DNA of 64,000 bases from assembly GCA_020832445.1 (NCBI GenBank), contig JAFIEO010000022.1, forward strand, positions 84,483 through 148,482, written 5' to 3'. Both the position numbers and the translations under genes were made by a program. Source of the stretch: Paracoccaceae bacterium (lineage in GTDB: Bacteria > Pseudomonadota > Alphaproteobacteria > Rhodobacterales > Rhodobacteraceae). Shown piece by piece: positions 1 to 8,496 of this stretch. Under the pieces are notes generated by a model. That model did not search any database, was not told the DNA's origin, and was given only the letters and a program-made list of their open reading frames with translations. Every line of letters begins with the position of its first letter. Position 1 is the stretch's first letter.

Positions 1-20
1 AACTTCTTGTAAGTAACGCA

Positions 21-1310
21 TCACCCAATCCTTACCACTTGCCCGCCCTTGGCCTTGCCGCCCATGAAATCCGCCCAATCCGCCATCATGCGCCGCCGCT
101 TCTCAATCATATCGCCACGCCTGTAGCTGGCCTCCACTGCGTTGCTGATACGGTGCGCAAGTGCCACTTCGGCCATGTCGCCCGGATAGCCGGTCATTTC
201 CGCCGCCCAATCCCTGAAAGTGCTGCGCAGGCCATGTGGCACGGCGGGCCGTTTCGACGTTCTATCAATGAAACCCACGCCCCCTTCGGCCTTGTCTGAT
301 TCGTGCATCCGTTTCATGGTGGCCGATAGCGTCATGTCCGACAACTGCCCACCGCGCGCGGCTGGAAACACCAGCGGGTTGCCCTCCAGTTTGGGAAGCG
401 CGCGCAGCATTCCGACCGCGCGGGGCGATAGGGGCACACGGTGTTCACGGTCCATTTTCATGCGCGCGGCTGGAATAATCCAAAGCGCCTTGTCCAAGTC
501 GATCTCACTCCAAAGCGCGCCCCTGACCTCTTGCGACCGTGTAGCGGTCAGGGCGGCAAGCTCCAGCGCCCGCGCGCCAAAGCCTTCGCGGGCTTGTAAG
601 GCGGCATACCAGCGCGGCGCATCTTCCAGCGCCAAGGCGGGGTGGTTGCCCTCGTTTGCCACCTTGGACGGGGGCGGCAACAGTTCTTTCAGATTGCCCG
701 CCCATCGCGCGGGATTGTCGCCTGTCCTGTGGCCTGCGACCGTAGCCCAGCTTAGAACCGCCTCAATCCGACCACGTACACGGCTGGCGGTTTCGGTCTT
801 GTCCATCCAGATAGGTTGCAGCACGCGCAAGATATCTTGTGTCGTGATATCCTGCACCAGCATCGCGCCCAGATCGGGGGTGGCATAGGTGGCAAGGGTG
901 TTTTCCCATTGCTGGCGGTGCTTGGGGTTCTTGAAGGCGTCCAGCTTCGCGGCAAGCGCCTTGTTCACGGCATCGGCAAAAGTCAGGCCACGGCGCTGCG
1001 CAGCAATCAGCGCGGCCTTGGCGGCCTTGCGTTCCTCTATCGGGTCAATGCCGCGTTCTATCTTGTCGCGGGCCTCGCGGGCCTTGTCGCGCGCCTGCGA
1101 AAGTGTCACGGCGGGAAAACCACCTAAGCCAATATCACGGCGCAATGTGCCAACCTTGACGCGCAGAACCCAAGAGCGCCCGTTCTTCGGCGTAACTTGC
1201 AGGTGAAGCCCCGGCACGCCACCGACCGAAAACAGGACATTGCGCTTGCCGCCGGGATGGGTCAGCCGCTTCACGTCGAGCGCGGTCAGTTCTTCGGCAA
1301 TCCTTGGCAT
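21..1310 (-). CDS. P4-type tyrosine recombinase (integrase)
   Basis: A 429-residue phage/island integrase that would recombine an attachment site at a tRNA-like target. The N-terminus (roughly residues 1-95) has the DUF4102 arm-binding fold typical of P4-like integrases, with PGLHLQVTPKNGRSW and the repeated basic KAREARDKIERG stretch. The catalytic domain carries the conserved Arg in TATRSQEVRG (about 257), the HGLRSTFRDW box (about 359-368), a second His in LAHRIS and the nucleophilic Tyr in EASYRRGD near 396, so it looks catalytically complete. Its length is normal for the family. The start is the ATG at 1310; inverted repeats just upstream may be arm sites. The gene reads leftward out of the window, so the island it mobilises, if still present, probably lies to the left. 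Confidence 0.93.
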   Translation of the reverse strand: MPRIAEELTALDVKRLTHPGGKRNVLFSVGGVPGLHLQVTPKNGRSWVLRVKVGTLRRDIGLGGFPAVTLSQARDKAREARDKIERGIDPIEERKAAKAALIAAQRRGLTFADAVNKALAAKLDAFKNPKHRQQWENTLATYATPDLGAMLVQDITTQDILRVLQPIWMDKTETASRVRGRIEAVLSWATVAGHRTGDNPARWAGNLKELLPPPSKVANEGNHPALALEDAPRWYAALQAREGFGARALELAALTATRSQEVRGALWSEIDLDKALWIIPAARMKMDREHRVPLSPRAVGMLRALPKLEGNPLVFPAARGGQLSDMTLSATMKRMHESDKAEGGVGFIDRTSKRPAVPHGLRSTFRDWAAEMTGYPGDMAEVALAHRISNAVEASYRRGDMIEKRRRMMADWADFMGGKAKGGQVVRIG

Positions 1311-1319
1311 CTGACATAT

Positions 1320-1395
1320 CCCACATTAAACCCCACATCGAAAATGTAACTGGGTGCATCGGATTGTGCAATACTGCATAGGCTTAATGTGGGGT
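1320..1395. repeat. Inverted repeat upstream of the integrase (candidate arm-type or operator sites)
   Basis: CCCACATTAA at 1320-1329 is matched exactly by its reverse complement TTAATGTGGG at 1384-1393. A second CCCCACAT copy sits at 1331-1338. These lie in the integrase 5' region, where P4-like integrases bind arm sites and repress their own promoter. The repeats are seen directly; their role is inferred. Confidence 0.5.
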
Positions 1396-1460
1396 ATGAC
1401 CAATGAATAAAGGCGATTGCGGCCAATCAAGCATCTGATTGCAAACGATAAGAATCGATT

Positions 1461-1483
1461 CATGGCGGGCTGTCTCTCCGCCA
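1461..1483 (+). other. tRNA 3'-end-like fragment (possible attachment site)
   Basis: The sequence ends in TCTCTCCGCCA followed by TTT. This looks like the acceptor strand, discriminator base and CCA of an alphaproteobacterial tRNA-Ser gene, with no upstream tRNA body folding around it. P4-type integrases insert at tRNA 3' ends and leave such a fragment at the far junction. With CCA pointing right, the island would be to the left, where the integrase reads. The T-arm does not match well, so this may be coincidence. Confidence 0.35.
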
Positions 1484-2236
1484 TTTATTGCATTAAGTGA
1501 TTGATTTATATAGAAAATTTCCGCTGCGGATTTTCTTACGTGTCATCCAGAGTGCATCCTCGAAAACGCTCTACGAGAGCTATGATGGATATGGTGACCC
1601 CGGACGCTTTGACCCTGTCCGGCTCCATGAGGAGCGCGTTCCACTTAGCCTCCACTTCTCACTTCGCCCGGCATCCCCCCGCTCGTTCGCGGTCGCAGGT
1701 CAGGCTGCTCGCTTACCCTGTGTTCCACCCGAAGTACGCGTCTCAACCAGTTCAGATTGTCGAGGCGCAGACCACCATAGGCCGAGGGTGCAAGGGGGCC
1801 GGACCGCCGACCCAGATGGAAGGCTACAGACGCGATCCTTGCGGAGATCGAGACGCGAATGCCACAAGATGTCTGCCACGGCGGCGGTGATACTTTTCCA
1901 GAAGTGGAGCCGCGAGGATTATTCGGGGATCTAGGTGATTCCGCTGTGAGAGACCGCAGCGACGTGCGGCTTCTTTGGGTTTGGGAAGGTTTGCGTCCAA
2001 TTTTCAACCCGCTGCTTTCGGTGAGGGAGTGAGGGAAGTGAGGCAACTTCCCACACATTTTGAAAACTTGTCTAAGTAACTGTTTTATATGTGTATAGCG
2101 TCCTGGGGAATTGTTAAGGAAAGTGCATCACTTTCCTCACTTCCCTCACCACTCTCACTGAAGGATAAGATGCTGTGAAGGGATTGTACCTATCTGATAA
2201 TTCTTTGATTTCTTCCCCAAGTCTAATTGATGACGC
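1484..2236. other. Region with no recognisable gene
   Basis: Several overlapping open frames exist here (for example 1497-1934, 1501-1890 and 1645-2058 on the other strand). None has a ribosome-binding site, familiar motif or consistent codon bias. The stretch lies between the attachment-like fragment and the truncated methyltransferase and is most likely decayed accessory DNA. A perfect 15-bp inverted repeat lies in its right half. Confidence 0.4.
2029..2149. repeat. Perfect 15-bp inverted repeat, 91-nt spacer
   Basis: GTGAGGGAAGTGAGG at 2029-2043 is repeated as its exact reverse complement CCTCACTTCCCTCAC at 2135-2149. Further GTGAGGGAG- and CTCTCAC-type partial copies lie just outside. 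The spacer is AT-rich. The arms could be protein-binding iterons, the ends of a small deleted element, or a hairpin. I do not recognise the family. Confidence 0.6.
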
Positions 2237-2449
2237 ATGGCTCCGTTAAAGTTGCAACGGATCGCTTTAGCCCGACTAGGAATTAAGGTCGGGGCTGTAG
2301 AACTGAAATTATCCAATCACACCATGGCCTACGACGTTGAGACAGGGGCGGCGGTGGTGTATCGCTTGGGGAACGGGCGGCGGGCTTGCTCGCCAGCCAT
2401 GAGCCGACCGGGCGCATTGCGCGCCCCAAGAAGACGGGACAGGGCATGA
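2237..2449 (+). CDS. Short ORF overlapping the start of mod (doubtful)
   Basis: A 70-codon frame whose TGA overlaps the ATG of the downstream methyltransferase in an ATGA arrangement. That is the only reason to consider it real. The protein has no recognised motif and its second half is Arg/Ala/Pro-rich, as expected of a shadow frame. It could be the tail of a decayed upstream restriction-modification gene. Nothing else supports expression. Confidence 0.15.
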   Translation: MAPLKLQRIALARLGIKVGAVELKLSNHTMAYDVETGAAVVYRLGNGRRACSPAMSRPGALRAPRRRDRA

Positions 2450-2826
2450 GCAAGTATGACGATCTTCCCCGCGAGCAGTTGATCGAACTGCTGAAAAAGC
2501 GGGACCGCACCAAGAAGCTGGGGCTGGTGTGGGAGCGGGATGAGATTGAGGCGGACAACGCCGTGGATGCCAATTTCGTGGCGGCGACACTCATCCCGGA
2601 CCTATCGGACAAGCCCGCGCCGTGGCGGAACATGGTAATCGAGGGCGACAACTATGATGCCCTGCGCTGGCTGCGCATGACGATGGCGGGGCAGATCAAG
2701 TGCATCTACATTGACCCGCCATACAACACCGGGACAAAAGACTGGGTCTATAACGACCACTACGCTAACCCCGAGGATGCCTATTTCCATTCGACATGGC
2801 TGGAGTTCCTGTTCTGCCGCCTGACG
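2446..2826 (+). pseudogene. Type III restriction-modification DNA methyltransferase (Mod), N-terminal fragment
   Basis: The N-terminal 127 or so residues of a site-specific adenine DNA methyltransferase of the type III Mod class. After an N-terminal MSKYDDLPREQLIELLKKRD region comes the EGDNYDALRWL motif (near residue 68), then the catalytic motif IV DPPYNTG (around 90-96) and the HSTWLEFLF segment. A full Mod is usually 500-650 residues. Here homology stops right after FCRLT, where the sequence becomes IS-terminus-like DNA. The S-adenosylmethionine-binding FxGxG region and the specificity domain are therefore absent. No res helicase gene is present. The start ATG overlaps a short upstream frame. 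The fragment is probably inactive. Confidence 0.85.
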
Positions 2827-2873
2827 GCTCATCCTTTGAGTGTTTTACTCTCCGGTAAACCCGGGGCGGTTCA
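2827..2873. mobile_element. Terminal fragment resembling an IS3-family end
   Basis: Read on the minus strand from 2873, the sequence starts TGAACCGCCCCGGGTTTACC. This resembles terminal repeats I associate with IS3-family elements of Proteobacteria. It joins the truncated mod on one side and the last codon of an IS66 tnpA on the other, supplying that gene's stop codon. Assignment is from memory of end sequences only; about 47 nt remain. Confidence 0.3.
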
Positions 2874-3296
2874 GTCCGCCCGGATCGCTCGCGTCAACTG
2901 GTCCTCATCGGCACCAGTGCCAGCACGGATCACGATGGCGCCGACAACGATTTTGAGATCGGAATTTGTGACAGCGGCCGACGCCTCAGTCGTGCGGTCA
3001 TCAACCACCAGTTCCGCGAAGATTGGCAACGCCGCCACGCTCTCGGGCACCACCAGATTGCCTTTACGCAGCTGCTTTCGCCAATCGTAAATTTGCCAGC
3101 GCGTCGTGCCGTGCTTGCGCGCCAAATCGGCCACCGTCACGCCGGGCATCATGCTCTCTGCCGCGATCCGAGCTCGCTCCGCCTTCGTGCGCCGTCGCCG
3201 ACCACACGGCCCCTCGATTACTTCCAGCCGGGAAACTCCAACGCCCTTCGAGCCGTCCAAATGAACGCCTATTTTGCCGTCTACTTCCAAGATCAA
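2871..3296 (-). CDS. tnpA: IS66-family accessory protein TnpA
   Basis: A 141-residue protein matching the small first ORF of IS66 elements: a basic GRRRRTKAERARIAAES opening of the helix-turn-helix (near residue 32), then MMPGVTVADLARKHG and TTRWQIYDWRKQL, and the typical C-terminal segment LKIVVGAIVIRAGTGADEDQ. TnpA is required with TnpB and the DDE protein TnpC for transposition. Neither tnpB nor tnpC is present, so the element is dead. The stop codon appears to come from the abutting IS3-like end, so the last residues may be foreign. The upstream end of the element is intact at 3374. Confidence 0.85.
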   Translation of the reverse strand: MILEVDGKIGVHLDGSKGVGVSRLEVIEGPCGRRRRTKAERARIAAESMMPGVTVADLARKHGTTRWQIYDWRKQLRKGNLVVPESVAALPIFAELVVDDRTTEASAAVTNSDLKIVVGAIVIRAGTGADEDQLTRAIRAD

Positions 3297-3374
3297 AACC
3301 CTCCGTCACGCGCATGCGCACAGAATGGCTGGATCAAGTCAGAAATGGCAGGAGGGGATCGGCGTCGCGCTTAC
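2874..3374 (-). mobile_element. IS66-family remnant with one terminus
   Basis: On the minus strand the element would start at 3374 with GTAAGCGCGAC, matching the GTAAGC-type terminal repeat of IS66 elements, and run through tnpA before being cut off near 2874. tnpB, tnpC and the second terminus are missing. It sits beside a broken mod gene, which points to successive insertion and deletion rather than one clean event. Confidence 0.7.
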
Positions 3375-3393
3375 AGAAAACTTAAAGCTTCCA

Positions 3394-3660
3394 ATGGTGC
3401 AAAATTTACTTGCGTCTTCGCGCGGGGCGCGGCGGGGCTTGCTGTTCATCGCATTCGGAACCGCGCTACAGATCGTTCTGATTGCCGTGATGACATATCT
3501 GTTTGAATTGCGGTTCAGCGCCCGCTGCCGTCCCGCCCCTCATGGACCACTACCCCGCCCCAGCGCGCTGATTGCCGGATGTTCACCGGTTGCTCGGCTT
3601 TCAGACACGCTTCAGTCGGGCACAGGCCAGCTTATTGGCGGGATGGCTGTGCCGTATTGA
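3394..3660 (+). CDS. Small ORF with one hydrophobic segment (doubtful)
   Basis: Starting at the ATG 19 nt past the IS66 end, the frame encodes MVQNLLASSRGARRG followed by a strongly hydrophobic stretch (LLFIAFGTALQIVLIAVMTYLF, about residues 16-38) that could span the membrane. It then runs into proline/cysteine-rich sequence antisense to the metalloprotease gene. No ribosome-binding site is obvious. It may be the start of a membrane protein truncated when the accessory region was rearranged, or chance. Confidence 0.2.
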   Translation: MVQNLLASSRGARRGLLFIAFGTALQIVLIAVMTYLFELRFSARCRPAPHGPLPRPSALIAGCSPVARLSDTLQSGTGQLIGGMAVPY

Positions 3661-6600
3661 CTGCTCAGCCCGCGGCCTATTGCAAGTGTCAGCGCCCCAG
3701 TGACCGGCGTGTCATCTGTCAGGAACAGTCCCGCTGTCAAAGTGGCATCATTCACAACCAGTTCGGTTTGCAATTCCTGCCCTGTGCCATCTGTGACGAC
3801 CAGATGTGTGGCCAGTTGCGCCCTGTCGACCGCAGCGGGCAGATATAGCGTGATCGGGGCGCCGTCGGTGAATGCGCCTGTGTCGGGAAAATCAGGCGCA
3901 GGCCATTCCAGATTTGGGGGGGCAAGTTGCACTTCCCCCTGTGCAAAACGCAGGCCGTCACTGACCGTGACGCGCAATCGGGGTGCAGGTCCGTCGGATA
4001 GCTCGGTAAGGTCCAGTTCAATCTGCGGGGCAGTCTGGTGCAGAAACAATGGCTTCCACGGGGCATTGCCGGTCGGGCTATAGTGGATATCAGCGCCGGT
4101 GACGGGCGCGCCTGTTGCCGCCCATTTCAACATACCCGAGGGGTCTAGGCTAAGGTCCAGGCCCAACGGCCCGTCGATTTGCGGGGCAAGCGCGGCAATC
4201 ACCGTTGTTCCGTCCAGTATTTCGATCTGTGCTGCATCGGGATCAAGCGGCAGGCTGATTGCGAAATCTGCCCAGGTCAGAGGATTGAGAGGGTTGTCCA
4301 GATGCATCAATCGCCGCGTTGCGGGATGTGCCGGCAAGCCGCGTACAGGACGCGGGTCAAAGCGCATTTCAGACAGGATGCGACCGCCATCGTCGCGCAA
4401 CACCGCCCTGAATCGTCCTGCGTCCGATTGCACTGGCGGCGCGTTGCGCAAGCGCACAGGGTTTATCAGCAGCGGGCCGTCATCAGCGGCCATCCAGCCA
4501 CTGATGGCAAGGCTTTGCACCTGCGGGCGGGCAGCATCTGTGGCGGTTGTGCCGGGGCGGGCTTGCGCCCAGCGTGTCGGGCGCGGCAGGCTGGCATCCA
4601 TCAAATCGCGCAGACCGGGCCGCATGCCGTCCCTGATATCATGCTGAACGGTGCGATATTCCGCCATATGCATGGAACTGGCCGCAGATGGCAGCACGCT
4701 GGGCCACATCAGGGATACCAGCGTATTCTCATCCTGCGCATTTCCTTCGGTGGCCGATTTGTTCCAGCCATCCAATCCCGAAGGCGCGATACGATAGGCT
4801 TCAATATTCAGATTGAAATCGCTGGCCGCGCCCACCTGATCGGCATTGCCGGGCAGATGTGGCAAACCAAAGGCATGGGCAAACTCATGCACCAGCCCCA
4901 CGCCCAGCTCGTCCGCCGTGAACCCTGCATTCATGGTCATCATGATAGATCGCGCCTGATAATTGCTAAACGCCCCTTTTACCGTCCAGTGCTCCAAGGG
5001 AGAGAGCGCGCGCCCCAAAGTTGCCTCGCCAAGGAATAAGGGCGGGGTTATGATTGCAAGCATGTCGTCGGGGCCGAGTTCCTGCCCCAGTCGTTCCTGC
5101 ACCCAACGCGCGAATGCACCCAACAAAACAGTGTTGGGCATCGATTCCCATTCAGAATCATCATAGCGCGCGTCCCCGCGCCGGACCGACCGGAAGATTT
5201 CCCATGTGCCGGGGGTGGAAATATCACCACCGCTGCTGTGCTGCTCGCGCAGGTTATGCTCTACTGCGGCCTCGATCCGCTCAAGTTCTCGCATGACCAA
5301 GACCCCCCCATAGGCCGCAATCATTGCCGGATCACGCAACAGGGCTTCAAGGAAATGGACGTAGCTTAAACTGTGGCGAATAAATCTGGTTCTTGTTCCG
5401 CGATGGGGCAGATATTGTGGGACATAGGTGCTGGCCATGTTGACCGAATTCAGCATCAGGACACGCTTGTCATCGGGTATCCCGTCCAGCCAGTCGCCGA
5501 TGCGCAAGACCGCATAGACCACCGACAACTCGCCCGGGTCCAGTTCCCATACGTCATACTCCCGCTCGGCGCTGTATCGGGTTTGCTCCAGCGGTTGGGG
5601 AAAGGGATCGTCCGGTTCGATCCGTAGCCGCAATGTACCGGAATCCGGTCCCGGGCGCCATCCGAACGCGTTGATTGTATGGCGCGCGTGGCGGCGATCG
5701 TCGTGCGAGAAGATGTCGTCATCATCATGTCGCCAGACGCGCAGGGTCCGGCCCCGCGGCGCGCGCCGGAACTGACCGACGATGCGCGGGTGGTGTTCCG
5801 AATACGCCAGTTGCATGGGAAAGCTGTCGGGCTGCATGTGATGGGCCACATCCTCGTGCCGTTCCCATGTGACATAGGCCCGCGTCAGGGTGGGTTTGTC
5901 ACGCGTCAGGAATGCGTTGCGCACCACCTGAAATGTATGCAACTGCACCGGGGATTCATCTTCTGGCGCCTGCACCGACAGGTCCAGCATTGTTACGAAT
6001 GACCAGATGTAATCCTCGTCCAGCATGGCCCCTTCGGGTGTCAGCACGCCAGCGCCACCGCTTTCAATCCGCGCGCGGTAGATCGTGCCGGAATAAAGCG
6101 GTTCTTCTGGCGAAAACCGATAGCCGGAGGCACCATTGCGGTCCCATGTGCCCTCGATCTTCAGTTGGTCACCATCAGGCGCATAGGTATAAAGGCTGAA
6201 GGCACGCGTCAGCGAAGGCAGTGTCACTGGTTCGCTGAATGTGACTGTCAGATCGGGGGTTTCAAAGTTGACATTCTCACGTTCCGGTTCGGGGCGCACA
6301 GACTCCACGCGAAACGGCGGATCGCAGGCAAACGGGTCATCATCCCAACGCTCGCGCGCCACAATGCAGACACGCACATTGGCCCGTCCGTCCGGGCGCG
6401 CGGACAGCTGGTGTGACTGATCGCAGGGCGCAACCGAAACAAAGGGCGGTTCCGTCGCCGACAGGCAACTGACCGCATTCACGCGCACGGTGATCGCCAG
6501 TTCCCCCTCGGCGCGGTCAATGCGGGCAAACCCGTCTTCGTTCAGCAGCATACCGCCATCATGCCCCAACGACCGCACGGACCGCCCCGCACGCGTCAGG

Positions 6601-7016
6601 TAGTTCACCCCATGAGAGGCAAGTGCAGTGGGTGCAGTCATCGGCCGGCCAAGCTGCGAAAAACGCACATAGGATGTTTCCCCCGCAGGCGGGCCGCCAA
6701 GGGTTTTGAACACAATGGGCGCGTCTTCGCCGGGAATGTCCAGCAGCGCTTCTATACTGTTTCCGACAATATGCGCACGCCCCTGCCCTTCCAGACGTTC
6801 GGACCAGCTGCCATCGGATTCAAGCCACCACACAACGGGAATCGGGCCGGACGGGCCGGTTCGTGCGCGTTCCGGTGCGGGCGGGGGCTGTTCAAACACA
6901 AATGTCTCGCGGTCCTGCGCCACGGCGGGATACGCCATGCCAAGCCCCATGAACAGCGCGCCAATCAGCAAAATGGCGGCTGCGAATGCAGTTTTGTCAG
7001 AACGGGGTTCCATCAT
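3612..7016 (-). CDS. Exported Ig-like/metzincin metalloprotease candidate
   Basis: An 1134-residue protein with an N-terminal signal peptide ending near AVAQD (residues 1-34). Residues about 235-345 resemble a bacterial Ig-like (Big_5/SbsA) domain (VTFSEPVTLPSLTRAFSLY, then YSGTIYRARIESG). Near residue 710 it has the full zinc motif HEFAHAFGLPH (HExxHxxGxxH), the metzincin signature with three His ligands and the catalytic Glu. A candidate Met-turn follows in LVSLMWPSVLPS. The C-terminal 300 residues look like further beta-sandwich repeats. It overlaps the upstream exported-protein gene by 20 nt, so the two are almost certainly one transcript. The likely location is the periplasm, surface or medium. 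Substrate is unknown; the metalloprotease call rests on the motif. Confidence 0.75.
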   Translation of the reverse strand: MMEPRSDKTAFAAAILLIGALFMGLGMAYPAVAQDRETFVFEQPPPAPERARTGPSGPIPVVWWLESDGSWSERLEGQGRAHIVGNSIEALLDIPGEDAPIVFKTLGGPPAGETSYVRFSQLGRPMTAPTALASHGVNYLTRAGRSVRSLGHDGGMLLNEDGFARIDRAEGELAITVRVNAVSCLSATEPPFVSVAPCDQSHQLSARPDGRANVRVCIVARERWDDDPFACDPPFRVESVRPEPERENVNFETPDLTVTFSEPVTLPSLTRAFSLYTYAPDGDQLKIEGTWDRNGASGYRFSPEEPLYSGTIYRARIESGGAGVLTPEGAMLDEDYIWSFVTMLDLSVQAPEDESPVQLHTFQVVRNAFLTRDKPTLTRAYVTWERHEDVAHHMQPDSFPMQLAYSEHHPRIVGQFRRAPRGRTLRVWRHDDDDIFSHDDRRHARHTINAFGWRPGPDSGTLRLRIEPDDPFPQPLEQTRYSAEREYDVWELDPGELSVVYAVLRIGDWLDGIPDDKRVLMLNSVNMASTYVPQYLPHRGTRTRFIRHSLSYVHFLEALLRDPAMIAAYGGVLVMRELERIEAAVEHNLREQHSSGGDISTPGTWEIFRSVRRGDARYDDSEWESMPNTVLLGAFARWVQERLGQELGPDDMLAIITPPLFLGEATLGRALSPLEHWTVKGAFSNYQARSIMMTMNAGFTADELGVGLVHEFAHAFGLPHLPGNADQVGAASDFNLNIEAYRIAPSGLDGWNKSATEGNAQDENTLVSLMWPSVLPSAASSMHMAEYRTVQHDIRDGMRPGLRDLMDASLPRPTRWAQARPGTTATDAARPQVQSLAISGWMAADDGPLLINPVRLRNAPPVQSDAGRFRAVLRDDGGRILSEMRFDPRPVRGLPAHPATRRLMHLDNPLNPLTWADFAISLPLDPDAAQIEILDGTTVIAALAPQIDGPLGLDLSLDPSGMLKWAATGAPVTGADIHYSPTGNAPWKPLFLHQTAPQIELDLTELSDGPAPRLRVTVSDGLRFAQGEVQLAPPNLEWPAPDFPDTGAFTDGAPITLYLPAAVDRAQLATHLVVTDGTGQELQTELVVNDATLTAGLFLTDDTPVTGALTLAIGRGLSSQYGTAIPPISWPVPD

Positions 7017-8094
7017 CCATCAACTCGGTTATTGCTGTGGCTTGAAACGACAGGCAATCGCCCTCGACGGATGTAAACCCTTCGACACGGCAAAGCCTGC
7101 CGGACAGCTCCATACGGATTTCATCAAGCGCGTCCCCCGGCGCCAGGTGCCAGATGGTCGCGGTTCCCTCGCCCTCTGCATCGTCGCTGGTATAGAAAAC
7201 GCGTGGCATGCCACCACTGCCTTCGACCACGAACATTACTTCGGCGGGAATTGGTGTCCCCACGGGGACAGGCGTTTTTGTCCAGATGTTTATGGACAAG
7301 ACATCCTCATACAGAAAATTGGCCGATGCGGGTGAATGGCCCTGTATCGACAGGCGTGTGGTGCCGTCATCGGCCTGCGCCCGGCTGGCTGTCCCGTGTG
7401 CCCCGCTGCGGGTAATGGTCAGCCAATCGAAACTGTCTGTGCCGACCATCCCTTCGATACGCCCGAGAACCTCAACCTCAATGGGGCCGCCTGCGGGGCG
7501 CGCCATGTCCGCGCCATCACTTGCGGCTGCAAAGTTCAGCGCGCCCGATTTGCAGATCATACCACCATCACGCCGGACAGGGGTATAGTCCAGATCATCC
7601 AGTTCATGCAGGCAAAACCGGCTGCTGGCGAACTGCCCTGTGACGGTTTGGTGCCCCTCGGACAGGGATAACGCAATCTCGGCGGCGGCGGCGCGGTCAA
7701 GGTCTGCCAGCCACACGGAATTCGGGTCCAATTGATCAACAGGCCAATCCTCGATCAGGATAACTTCGGCCTCGATCAGCATATCGGGGGTGAAATCTTC
7801 CAGCGCCAGATCGCCGTCCCCTTCGAATATCAGGCCGATCATGATCCCTTCAAAACCATCCGCCCCGTCGGATACCGCCAGAAGCTCCAGTTCCAGATCC
7901 GTAATTCCGCCCCCGGCATAACGGTTGATAAAAAAGCCCGGCTCCTGATCTTCAGGGGTGCCAAGGGCCAGATCGACCGCAACACCGTCAATCTGCCCCG
8001 TAATCTGCCCGCTTTGGGCAACAGCGCAGACAGGCATAAGCGCAAGCGTCGAAAACCAGAAGACTGTCGATCTGACAAGCAAGGGAAGACGCAT
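6997..8094 (-). CDS. Exported protein of unknown function, partner of the metzincin candidate
   Basis: About 365 residues beginning MRLPLLVRSTVFWF, with a signal peptide cleaved near AVAQSG. The track starts four codons further upstream, but GAGGA sits five bases before the ATG at 8094, so I prefer that start. The mature protein is very acidic and rich in beta-type segments, with a few cysteines (FCLHEL, MICKSG, GRLCRVEG, GDCLSF) that could form disulfides. I recognise no domain. Its 3' end overlaps the start of the metzincin-like gene, implying coupled translation and joint work in the periplasm or outside the cell. Confidence 0.7.
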   Translation of the reverse strand: MRLPLLVRSTVFWFSTLALMPVCAVAQSGQITGQIDGVAVDLALGTPEDQEPGFFINRYAGGGITDLELELLAVSDGADGFEGIMIGLIFEGDGDLALEDFTPDMLIEAEVILIEDWPVDQLDPNSVWLADLDRAAAAEIALSLSEGHQTVTGQFASSRFCLHELDDLDYTPVRRDGGMICKSGALNFAAASDGADMARPAGGPIEVEVLGRIEGMVGTDSFDWLTITRSGAHGTASRAQADDGTTRLSIQGHSPASANFLYEDVLSINIWTKTPVPVGTPIPAEVMFVVEGSGGMPRVFYTSDDAEGEGTATIWHLAPGDALDEIRMELSGRLCRVEGFTSVEGDCLSFQATAITELMDDGTPF

Positions 8095-8496
8095 TGAAAT
8101 CCTCATATCTGCGAAACACGCGTGGCGATGTGAACGGGAATGTCAGCGGTGATCTGCTGGCATCACTTGCTTAGACCCGAAATTCGCAACCGGCCCCGTT
8201 CAAACGAAGGGGGCATTGCAAGATCATATCTGCATTTGCCGATTTTCGTATGAGCAAGCTGGGACCATCAGAAGGGGGGCGCTACAGATTTTTCCAGAAA
8301 GCACAGCGCCTTTTCCGGATTTTGCACCGCGCCTATAGCACCACCGCGACCAATGCGCGCATATAAAGCAGGCATAAATCTGGCGCTTGCCTAATTTTTA
8401 ACCAAACCCGCGCTAAACGGGCTGGATTTGCCCCTGATGGCCTTGCCCCGCTGCCATGTTCATGGGCTGCAAGGGGCAGATCAACAAGTGTCAGAC
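8095..8496. other. Divergent intergenic region upstream of nasT
   Basis: About 400 bases between the leftward exported-protein gene and nasT. It must hold the promoters for both directions, but I could not identify a confident -35/-10 pair or a sigma-54 site. AT-rich patches lie near 8350-8400. No gene or RNA motif was seen. Confidence 0.4.

Noticed and set aside
1497-1934. Two overlapping plus-strand ORFs right of the integrase
   Set aside because: No ribosome-binding site, motif or plausible composition; treated as decayed DNA.
8380-8420. Possible sigma-54 promoter before nasT
   Set aside because: GGCGC and TTGCC elements do not reach the required GG-N10-GC spacing.
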